Shown in pieces: positions 32,072 through 40,651 of a stretch of 64,000 nt of DNA. This stretch comes from Aphanomyces cochlioides (Eukaryota > Oomycota > Saprolegniomycetes > Saprolegniales > Verrucalvaceae), in contig JAHQRK010000026.1 of assembly GCA_019828595.1 (NCBI GenBank), positions 744,001-808,000 on the forward strand. The letters run 5' to 3'. Positions within the stretch are counted from its first letter, which is position 1, and every line of letters begins with the position of its first letter. Below the pieces are notes generated by a model that had not been told where the DNA came from, did not search any database, and saw only the letters and a program-made list of their open reading frames with translations. The position numbers were made by a program, and so were the translations under genes.

Positions 32072-32241
32072 AAGACCTTGAAAAATCATGGGAACCGGTA
32101 CTTTCATTGCTTGAAGATGTTCCTGAAGCTGTACAAAAATTTGCGATGCAACGTGCCCGAACATCCAAAAATGTAAAACGAATGGCCGATGTCCACGGTT
32201 TGCGTATCAGTCCAACTGCAGTTGGGCTTGGAGGGTGCTGA
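31950..32241 (+). CDS. Retrotransposon chromodomain
   Basis: In the third frame the sequence DDHIAYVDGGHEVEEFVDCK leads into a chromodomain (WMLLVKWRGLEDLEKSWEPV), the module that targets chromoviral integrases to histone-modified chromatin. It should be fused to the integrase; a single-base lesion near 31950 separates them. The frame's stop codon TGA (32239-32241) is made by the first bases of the right LTR. Confidence 0.8.
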
Positions 32242-32496
32242 TGTGGTGAAATCGTTCGTTTCATTCATATTTGCATGTCCAGTCGGTTTGGCGAAACCGA
32301 CATGCCTATGTGCATGTTCGAATCTCCAACCGTCATACGATCTTTTGAAAGATTTGGAGATCTTAGGTTGTAAGGTCGATAAACAGTTTGCATTTAATGG
32401 ACTTGTGTGCAGGACAGCCGTCTGTGTGCTGTGTAGCCTCAAGTGGAGCTTGTTTGCGTGTCGGTGTCAGCACAACACCACTACGAAGGCACATCA
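32239..32496 (+). repeat. Right LTR (258 bp)
   Basis: Same length and ends as the left LTR, three substitutions. It is preceded by a G-rich tract (GGGCTTGGAGGGTGC) that is the likely polypurine primer. Confidence 0.95.
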
Positions 32497-32501
32497 ATAT
32501 C
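32497..32501 (+). repeat. Target site duplication (right), ATATC
   Basis: Identical to the five bases before the left LTR. Seven bases further on is the stop codon of C3 (minus strand, 32508-32510). Confidence 0.9.
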
Positions 32502-32507
32502 TATGCG

Positions 32508-34739
32508 TCAGGGCGAATCACCTACGATGATATGCTCAACTTTCTGAAGGAAGAGAGAGATAAATGAGGCTCGGTACTCGTCTGGAGTGAGTTGCTTGAT
32601 CCAGTCGACTGCCCTTCTTTCAATAGACACACCAGGTTGTTCCAAGAGATCGATTAAAGACCATCCCCACCTTGGTACAACTCGGAGCACAAAGTACAGA
32701 TCCACTCGCAAATCGAAATGCATTTCCATAAACCGTTGCAATGTCTCGAAATATTCGTGCTCCATGATTTGAACAAAGCATTCACGCTGAACATCCATTT
32801 TTGACGATTTGACTTTCATTTTTGCATCCAAAAGTATACAAAAGGGGCGCCAAGTCAACACTCGATAAGGCTGTAACAATGCACACTGCGCAACCAACTC
32901 TGTCGGAATATGGACGAAGGGCAAATCTACAAGTTGCTTCAAAATTTCTTCTGTCAGTGCCAGAAGTGGATCCAATGATTCGACGATGAATTCGACATCG
33001 AAACAAGCATCCAACACGGGATTCCAAATTGCAAACAATTGATTCGCTCCATGCCGCACGTGAACCAATGCACGATAAAAATCTTGCACGTGCTGGATTA
33101 AAAAGTTCTCGTACTCGCTTGGCCTATGGACACATTGGAACGATTTGGCTAGGTATATGAAGATATTGACTTGACCGTTGGCTGCTGCCTGAGCGATACA
33201 TTGACTTTCAACCGTGTGAACAATGTCAATGGAGTTTCTAGCTCGCCATGTCCTGTGTACAAATTGAAACACTGCATCGTTTGTTGGCTTGGAGGCCATT
33301 TTGACAAGTAGATTAGCTGGGATCACAAATCCAGGGTTGATTTCATCCATGTAGAACTTGATTGCGCGGACGCCGCCACGTGCAAAAATATACTCTGGCA
33401 ATATTTGCACTCCATATTTCAGCAGGAGTCGAATCGTTGCAATATGGTCATTTTCAATCGCGCGTTTCGTGGCTGCAACGCCAAGAGGTCCTTGAAATAC
33501 GTCATGGGAGATGCTTTCATCGATACAATATTCATCCATGAGCCATTCCATCGCGTTGAGATAGTACTCATCAACATCTCCAAGCCATTCTCGAGCTTCG
33601 AGACGATCTCCATCGTGGTGAAGCACGGCCATGTACATCAATTCTTCTTCCAAGAAGCGCCGTTTAGCTTGGTCTCCAATTGCAGGCAGCCAAACTGTGC
33701 ATAAAATTGGAAATAGTGCTGGCGTTGACGACAAACTGTCCTGAATAGCTTGTCCCCACGTCAAGATATGTTGATACTGCTCGAAAAACCTGCGGCATTG
33801 GACTCGTCGTGGGGCCACTTAAAGTATTGCAGACACGCAAGCACTTGTGGAGAGTCGACACGCCCGCCGCCTGCTTGCTCCAAGAGTGACCCCACTTGGT
33901 CCCACAAATTCTCCATGACAGCGTATTTGAGACAAAATCCCACAGCTGCATTTCGTTCGCGCTGGCTGAAAAGTGGGCTTGCAATATCGTAAATCCAAAA
34001 CATGCCGTCAATAGAGCCAAGATTTGCCGCGTTCTTGATGTGCTGGAACGTTGTAGAGAATAACGAGTCGTCGACAAAATGATAGACATGGTCGCTGACG
34101 TCGATGGACGCAGTATATATCGTTCTTGCCAACTCGACATGCCCGTGCGACGCTGCAACATTCCACATGAGCCGTATTTGAGCATCGTCCACGTGCGACA
34201 GTAAACGCATGAGAGGTTCTTGATGTCCACGTCGTGCCAAGTAATTGATCGTCTCCTTTGTCGTACACAGCGGTCGATAATGCTCAAAGACAAAGTCAAA
34301 CACAGCTTCGTCTTTCCAGGACAGATAACACAGAATCGAGTCGACGTGGTAGCTCATAGCCGATACAGACCAAGTACTCCAAGACATCCAGTCGTTGACC
34401 AGAGATAGCCATTTGACACAAATTCACGGCGCAAGATTGCAATATGTAGCGTGCATCGAGATATTGCAATATGTCCAAGCGACCAGTGTACGCACAATGG
34501 CAAGCCAGGACGCATTTGAGTGAATGATAGCTAGCTAGTAAGCGAGAGACGCTTGGATACAAGGCCAACCAGCGAGCGAGGACAAATTCAAACGCTTGGG
34601 CTTGCTTGGACGTCGCGTGGACAGTCGTACCATTGGATAGGAATCTCCGAAATGGCTCAATGTCCTCGTAGATGCCACGCTGGTACTCGCAGATACGACG
34701 GAGGATGTCTGGTACGAAGAGTGTCGTCCACGGCGTCAT
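32508..34739 (-). pseudogene. Family C ankyrin-like gene, left arm of inverted duplication (C3)
   Basis: Full-length family C copy from the ATG at 34739 (MTPWTTLFVPDILRRICEYQ) to the stop at 32508. Two single-base frameshifts break it. Near 34345 one extra base falls between LECIGYELP-type sequence and LSWKDEAVFDF. Near 33792 one T is missing in the run before FEQYQHIL. Both lesions occur, base for base, in C4. The last frame (to 32508) keeps HHDGDRLEAREWLGD, AIENDHIATIRLLLKYG and the C-terminal third. Positions 32922-34640 are almost identical to 35902-37620 in reverse; outside that tract C3 and C4 are clearly different. Confidence 0.85.
32922..34640 (-). repeat. Homogenised inverted tract, left arm
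   Basis: Corresponds to 35902-37620 without a gap (coordinates sum to 70542). The only difference I found is opposite 35965 (Ser/Ala in the protein). Immediately outside, the 5' 100 bp and the 3' end show frequent substitutions and indels. Confidence 0.8.
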
Positions 34740-34788
34740 TCATGCAGGTTGTCAAACTTGACCATCGTACTTTGTAGAATACTGTATG

Positions 34789-34806
34789 AAGTGCAAAGTG
34801 ACGTTT
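34789..34806 (-). promoter_or_regulatory. Core promoter of C3
   Basis: The minus strand reads AAACGTCACTTTGCACTT, identical to the C1 promoter and about 50 nt upstream of the C3 start. Confidence 0.6.
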
Positions 34807-34856
34807 GTCTCGCGATCGTTGACATGGATCAAGTACGACGATCCGACGATGGAGCT

Positions 34857-34972
34857 GCTCGCCCCAGACATCCTCCCGAAGATTTCTTTGGAATCAAGTA
34901 AGGGAAGTGCACATAGACGCCCTGTTGATATTCGCTGAGGTGCCGGAGGATGTCGGGGACGAGAAGGGCCAT
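34857..34972 (-). pseudogene. Family C N-terminal relic
   Basis: The ATG at 34972 begins MALLVPDILRHLSEYQQGVY, the family C start and signature, then loses similarity within about 15 codons. This is only the first exon-sized stub of a copy. Confidence 0.65.
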
Positions 34973-35011
34973 CGCTGGTTTGTCTACAAAATGTCAATAA
35001 CGAAACTTACT

Positions 35012-35161
35012 TCAGGGCACGATGGACAGTTGACAAGTGTGAATTTTAAGGAGTGATTCAAAGTCGTCCTCAAGACCACAGAGGCATTGCTGAACGTCGT
35101 CGTTGATGTCATCCTGGTACTGAAAGATGTGATGGAGGATATTCAGGACGAGGAGCGCCAT
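35012..35161 (-). pseudogene. Second family C N-terminal relic
   Basis: The ATG at 35161 begins MALLVLNILHHIFQYQDDIN and runs 49 codons to a stop. It is a second, more diverged stub of the family C start, in tandem with the one at 34972. With C3 it makes three starts in a row on the minus strand, the trace of a tandem array. Confidence 0.55.
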
Positions 35162-35799
35162 CGTGGGATCGTCAAGTTGACATTGCCGTGAATTTCTCAT
35201 GGATGGCTTGACAAACTTCACTTTACCCTTGCATTTCCAACTAACTGCGAGTCACGTTTGTTCTCAAGAAGGATATATGGTCAAGTCATCATGATTAGAC
35301 TCCAAGTTGACAATACTTGGATCCGATCCCCCTCTTATGAAAAGTACCATGACAAGCTCCGCCATATGATCCCCCCTAAAATTCATCTTGATGCACATTT
35401 TGTATCGCCGTGAGCGACCGTGATGACATCAATGAACTTGACACATTTGAAGACGTTGAGTGTGCTGAAATGGCGCGTGATTCATTGGAAAGACAAGGTA
35501 ACAAATGAATCCAAAGCCAAGTTAGGGGGAATCGCCGGCGGGGGGGGGCATCGTCACTTCCATCTACAAAATCCAACAGATGAACAATTGATGAGATTTC
35601 TTCTGTGTACTTCCTGCAAACAAGGAAAACACAGTGCAGCGGTGTTTTAGTTCTCCATAAGATGGACTGACACCAGCTGGAGATTGTAGAAACTACTACA
35701 AGTTATACTTGAGAAATGTATGCACAGGGTACATTTAACTTTTTTTGTGTGAATTTTTGCAAAAGCGACACAAGACGACAGTGTGACAACCAAGACGCG
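35162..35799. other. Centre of the inverted duplication
   Basis: No gene. This 0.6-kb spacer between the divergent C3 and C4 units contains GATCCCCC runs (35325-35332 and 35369-35377), a GGGGGGG run near 35541, and the leader of C4. It is not itself palindromic, so the arms do not meet. Confidence 0.5.
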
Positions 35800-37977
35800 A
35801 TGACATCGTCGACGACGACACTCTTGGTCCGTGACATTCTCGGACGCATTTGCGAGTATCAGCGTGGCATCTACGAAGACATGTTTCCGTTTCGGAGATT
35901 TCTATCCAATGGTACGACTGTCCACGCGACGTCCAAGCAAGCCCAAGCGTTTGAATTTGTCCTCTCTCGCTGGTTGGCCTTGTATCCAAGCGTCTCTCGC
36001 TTACTAGCTAGCTATCATTCACTCAAATGCGTCCTGGCTTGCCATTGTGCGTACACTGGTCGCTTGGACATATTGCAATATCTCGATGCACGCTACATAT
36101 TGCAATCTTGCGCCGTGAATTTGTGTCAAATGGCTATCTCTGGTCAACGACTGGATGTCTTGGAGTACTTGGTCTGTATCGGCTATGAGCTACCACGTCG
36201 ACTCGATTCTGTGTTATCTGTCCTGGAAAGACGAAGCTGTGTTTGACTTTGTCTTTGAGCATTATCGACCGCTGTGTACGACAAAGGAGACGATCAATTA
36301 CTTGGCACGACGTGGACATCAAGAACCTCTCATGCGTTTACTGTCGCACGTGGACGATGCTCAAATACGGCTCATGTGGAATGTTGCAGCGTCGCACGGG
36401 CATGTCGAGTTGGCAAGAACGATATATACTGCGTCCATCGACGTCAGCGACCATGTCTATCATTTTGTCGACGACTCGTTATTCTCTACAACGTTCCAGC
36501 ACATCAAGAACGCGGCAAATCTTGGCTCTATTGACGGCATGTTTTGGATTTACGATATTGCAAGCCCACTTTTCAGCCAGCGCGAACGAAATGCAGCTGT
36601 GGGATTTTGTCTCAAATACGCTGTCATGGAGAATTTGTGGGACCAAGTGGGGTCACTCTTGGAGCAAGCAGGCGGCGGGCGTGTCGACTCTCCACAAGTG
36701 CTTGCGTGTCTGCAATACTTTAAGTGGCCCCACGACGAGTCCAATGCCGCAGGTTTTTCGAGCAGTATCAACATATCTTGACGTGGGGACAAGCTATTCA
36801 GGACAGTTTGTCGTCAACGCCAGCACTATTTCCAATTTTATGCACAGTTTGGCTGCCTGCAATTGGAGACCAAGCTAAACGGCGCTTCTTGGAAGAAGAA
36901 TTGATGTACATGGCCGTGCTTCACCACGATGGAGATCGTCTCGAAGCTCGAGAATGGCTTGGAGATGTTGATGAGTACTATCTCAACGCGATGGAATGGC
37001 TCATGGATGAATATTGTATCGATGAAAGCATCTCCCATGACGTATTTCAAGGACCTCTTGGCGTTGCAGCCACGAAACGCGCGATTGAAAATGACCATAT
37101 TGCAACGATTCGACTCCTGCTGAAATATGGAGTGCAAATATTGCCAGAGTATATTTTTGCACGTGGCGGCGTCCGCGCAATCAAGTTCTACATGGATGAA
37201 ATCAACCCTGGATTTGTGATCCCAGCTAATCTACTTGTCAAAATGGCCTCCAAGCCAACAAACGATGCAGTGTTTCAATTTGTACACAGGACATGGCGAG
37301 CTAGAAACTCCATTGACATTGTTCACACGGTTGAAAGTCAATGCATCGCTCAGGCAGCAGCCAACGGTCAAGTCAATATCTTCATATACCTAGCCAAATC
37401 GTTCCAATGTGTCCATAGGCCAAGCGAGTACGAGAACTTTTTAATCCAGCACGTGCAAGATTTTTATCGTGCATTGGTTCACGTGCGGCATGGAGCGAAT
37501 CAATTGTTTGCAATTTGGAATCCCGTGTTGGATGCTTGTTTCGATGTCGAATTCATCGTCGAATCATTGGATCCACTTCTGGCACTGACAGAAGAAATTT
37601 TGAAGCAACTTGTAGATTTGTCGTTCGTCCATATTCCGACAGAGTTGGTTGCGCAGTGTGCATTGATAGAACCCTTGGCGTGGCGGGCCTTTTGTATACT
37701 CTTGGATGCCAAAATGAAAGACAAATCGTCGAGAATGGAACTTCAGCGTGAATGCCTTATAAAAAGTATGAAGTACGAAGACTTCGAATCTTTCCAACGG
37801 TTGATGGAAATGGATGTTGATTTGAGAGTGGATCTAAATTTCATTCTCCAAGTTGCACCATGGTGGCAATGGCATCTACTTGGTCTTTTGCAACAGCCTG
37901 GTGTGTCGATTGAAAGAAATGCTGTCGACTGGATCAAGCAACTTACTCCAGGCGAATTCCACGCGTATGATCAATAA
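35800..37977 (+). pseudogene. Family C ankyrin-like gene, right arm of inverted duplication (C4)
   Basis: ATG at 35800 (MTSSTTTLLVRDILGRICEY), one codon longer than C3 in the leader. Same block order as C1: signature to residue 30, LKCVLACHCAYTGRLDILQY, a frameshift near 36197, then AVFDFVFEHYRPL to KWPHDESNAAG, a second frameshift near 36750, and the long last frame to 37977. From 35902 to 37620 it is almost identical to C3, including both frameshifts. After 37620 it diverges quickly (a 9-bp deletion near 37665; about one residue in three changed). It must be nonfunctional unless both lesions are shared assembly errors. Confidence 0.85.
35902..37620 (+). repeat. Homogenised inverted tract, right arm
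   Basis: 1,719 bp, reverse complement of 32922-34640. Overlapping reading frames on both strands translate identically in the two arms, which shows that silent sites are conserved as well. Confidence 0.8.
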
Positions 37978-38246
37978 TAAGAGCATCTTCCAGTGAAAAT
38001 ACAAAATGGATGCCTTGTGATCGATTTGCCGGCTCTCGTCGCAGGCTTTACCTCGACCCACGATAAATACTGAGGAGACACGATTGAGGAAGCAAGAGGT
38101 GGAGCAAGATAGCAAGCTTGATGCCACCTCCTTGAACGATCAGTTCACTGAGGGTTCACATATAAAATATAGGCAAATTGGTCCATATGCCTTTGCGAAA
38201 GCGTCTATCTCCCCCTTTGGTACTGACGAGGATACAGTATTGGACT
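37978..38246. repeat. Convergent spacer C4/C5, inverted copy of 26476-26751
   Basis: 269 bp between the C4 and C5 stop codons. Its reverse complement aligns with 26476-26751, so the inverted duplication included the spacer and the 3' end of the neighbouring gene. Confidence 0.65.
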
Positions 38247-40484
38247 TTACGTCGTCAGCGATGATTGTAATACTTGGAGAAGACCATCGATGAAATCGAC
38301 TTGATATTCGTCTGGTGAAAACTCTTCAAGCCACTGCACAATTTCTTTTTTGATTCGTACGTTTGGTTGGTGCAGCAAATGCATCAAATAACTTTGCCAT
38401 TTGACATCAAACAAGACAAAGAGGTCCAAATTATTGGTCAAATCGAACTCCATGTCGTCCAAGAAGCGGGACATCACATCGTACGCTTGATGTTGAATGA
38501 TATGAGCAATGCATGCATGTTGTATTTGGGTTCTCGTTGCGATGTCTTTCATTTTTGCATCATATAAAATGCAAAATGCTCGCCAGTGCAATATCTTGAA
38601 TGGTCTCACCAATGCACATTCGATCACCACCTCGAGCGGCACGTGAACCGATGGCAAATGCACAAGGCGAGCCAAGTGTTTCTCCGTCAATGCAAAAATT
38701 AATGCCAAGGACTCGATCACGAATTCAACATCGACGCAAGCGTCTAGGACTGGACTCCACATGACAAATAATGTGTTGGATCCATAGCGCGCATTAGACA
38801 ACGCAGCATAAAAAGCATCCACGTGCTGGATCAAGAACGACTCAAATTCACTTGCGCTATGCGTTTGCTCATATGATTTGGCAAAGTATTGCGCGATACG
38901 TCCTTGTCCATTCAATGCCGCGGCATGCAAGCATCGGCTTTCAACTTTGTGGAGATCACGAGGCGTTGATGCACTCCATAACTTGTGCACATACTGCAAG
39001 ACTGCCTCCTTCGTTGGTTTGGACGACATTGCAATGAGAATTTCATCTATAACCACAAACTCAGGGTCGACTTTATCCATGAAATATTCCATCGCGACGA
39101 CTCCACCATATTGAAAGACATCTTTAGGACGAATGGAAGTTCCACAGCGGTGCAAGAAAGCCATGATGGGAATGCGATCGTTCTCCATTGCGCATTGCAA
39201 CGCGACAGCACAATCGGGACCTTGAAATAGCTCTTGAACATCGTTTTCGTCCACGCCATACTCTTCGACAAGCCATAGCACCATGTCCAACGCGACGGTG
39301 TCGACCTCCTTATGACGGTTATAAAGGGCAAGAGCATCGCTGAACACAAGTGCCGTCAATAAAATCGCTTCAGCAGACCGTCGATACTTTGCGTCTTCTA
39401 TCGTTGACAACCAAGCCGTGCATAGGATTTGAACGAATCTTTGGCTCGAGCCAAGAATACTCCAAAGATTAAGGTTGTGATTGAAAAAGCTCGCACGCTT
39501 CACAAGGCCAAAGAGTTTTCGAATATTGTGTTCATCTTGAGGCCAATTCACATGTGGCAGGCATCCAAACACATTGTTGGCGTTTTCAACGTCACTCTCG
39601 CTACGTGCATCGATTTCGAGCGTCCAGACGCGGTCCCACAAACTCCCAGCGACAGCATACTTCATACAAAGTGCAGCGACGTTAAAACCTCTCTTTGGAG
39701 AGCTCAATCGGCTCCAAGTATCATACAACCATAGCATAGCGTCGTAAAATCCTCGGCTTCCAGCATTATTGATATGCTTGTACGTCGTGCTTGAGAAAAC
39801 GGCAGGAGGAGCTTCAAAAGTTTGGCCATGCTGGTCCATGTAAATTGCGTAAAACCATTGTGCCAGTTCTAAATGGCCATATGAGGCTGCATAGTTCCAA
39901 GTCTCCCTGGAAAGTTCTTCATTCAAGAGGGGGAGCAACCGTTCGAGAGACTCCCCGTCACCAATGCTGGCAAAATGCTCAATTGTGCCACTCGTGGTGC
40001 ACATTGCTGGATAATGCGCCAAGGAGAAATGAAACACGGATTTGTCCGTCCAAGATATCGTTTGAACTTCCATCGGTAGCTGTGATTCGTAGCCTATATG
40101 CTGCAAGAATTCCAAAACATGGAGTCGCTGGCCAGCTGCAGCCAATTCACACAAGTTGGACGCAACATTGTGCAATCCATACCGTGCTTCCAAGAATTCC
40201 AAAACATTCAAATGACCCGCAAAGGCGCAATGGCAGGCTAGCATACTCCTGACCCCCTTGACGTTGTTGACAAATCGAGAAAAGATGGGAGAATCAGCCA
40301 GCCATGGAGACAAGACGGCTTCAAATTGTTCAGCACGTGATATAATCGCCAAAGACTTTGCAGGGTGTATGGGAAGCCCTCTAACGCTCGAGAAAAACCT
40401 TTGGATGGGCAACAAGACTTGATAAATGCCTTGCTGATACTCGCAAATGCGGCGCAGGATCCCTGGGACGAGAAAGATCGTCAT
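38247..40484 (-). CDS. Family C ankyrin-like repeat protein, intact (C5)
   Basis: 745 residues from the ATG at 40484 (MTIFLVPGILRRICEYQQGI); an in-frame ATG at 40580 would add 32 residues absent from all relatives. Signature at residues 5-24. Then MLACHCAFAGHLNVLEFLEA, ETWNYAASYGHLELAQWFYA, NNAGSRGFYDAMLWLYDTW, ALQCAMENDRIPIMAFLHRC, GGVVAMEYFMDKVDPEFVV and HAAALNGQGRIAQYFAKSY, all worn ankyrin-like helix pairs in the C1 order. The C-terminal third has WRAFCILYDAKMKD and ends VDFIDGLLQVLQSSLTT. It is the longest intact member in the window and converges with C4. Function unknown. Confidence 0.8.
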   Translation of the reverse strand: MTIFLVPGILRRICEYQQGIYQVLLPIQRFFSSVRGLPIHPAKSLAIISRAEQFEAVLSPWLADSPIFSRFVNNVKGVRSMLACHCAFAGHLNVLEFLEARYGLHNVASNLCELAAAGQRLHVLEFLQHIGYESQLPMEVQTISWTDKSVFHFSLAHYPAMCTTSGTIEHFASIGDGESLERLLPLLNEELSRETWNYAASYGHLELAQWFYAIYMDQHGQTFEAPPAVFSSTTYKHINNAGSRGFYDAMLWLYDTWSRLSSPKRGFNVAALCMKYAVAGSLWDRVWTLEIDARSESDVENANNVFGCLPHVNWPQDEHNIRKLFGLVKRASFFNHNLNLWSILGSSQRFVQILCTAWLSTIEDAKYRRSAEAILLTALVFSDALALYNRHKEVDTVALDMVLWLVEEYGVDENDVQELFQGPDCAVALQCAMENDRIPIMAFLHRCGTSIRPKDVFQYGGVVAMEYFMDKVDPEFVVIDEILIAMSSKPTKEAVLQYVHKLWSASTPRDLHKVESRCLHAAALNGQGRIAQYFAKSYEQTHSASEFESFLIQHVDAFYAALSNARYGSNTLFVMWSPVLDACVDVEFVIESLALIFALTEKHLARLVHLPSVHVPLEVVIECALVRPFKILHWRAFCILYDAKMKDIATRTQIQHACIAHIIQHQAYDVMSRFLDDMEFDLTNNLDLFVLFDVKWQSYLMHLLHQPNVRIKKEIVQWLEEFSPDEYQVDFIDGLLQVLQSSLTT

Positions 40485-40651
40485 GGCTTTGTTGCAGTCG
40501 TCCCATCGGGTCGTCAGCTCCAGGTTACTGCTGCCTTTCTTTGTTAAATTTATTGTAATAGGAGTAGTAAACTGGAACAAACAATAAATATATTGATTTT
40601 CAATCTATTTTTATTCAATCAATATATTTTTCATTTTGTGTTGGCTCCATC

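Larger units (their letters stand above)
26752..32496 (+). mobile_element. Ty3/gypsy LTR retrotransposon with chromodomain (chromovirus)
   Basis: 5,745 bp bounded by two 258-bp LTRs beginning TGATGTG and ending CACATCA, with a perfect 5-bp target duplication. Inside, in order: gag, CCHC-type zinc knuckle, aspartic protease, reverse transcriptase, RNase H, integrase and a C-terminal chromodomain. The domain order and chromodomain place it among chromoviruses. The LTRs differ at three of 258 positions, so insertion was recent, yet the coding part carries one in-frame TGA and three frame breaks and cannot make all proteins as written. A primer-binding site could not be recognised after the left LTR. 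Confidence 0.95.

Noticed and set aside
33405..33704. 99-codon frame identical to the one at 36838-37137 on the other strand
   Set aside because: Identity comes from the inverted duplication; it is antisense to C3/C4 and has no independent support.
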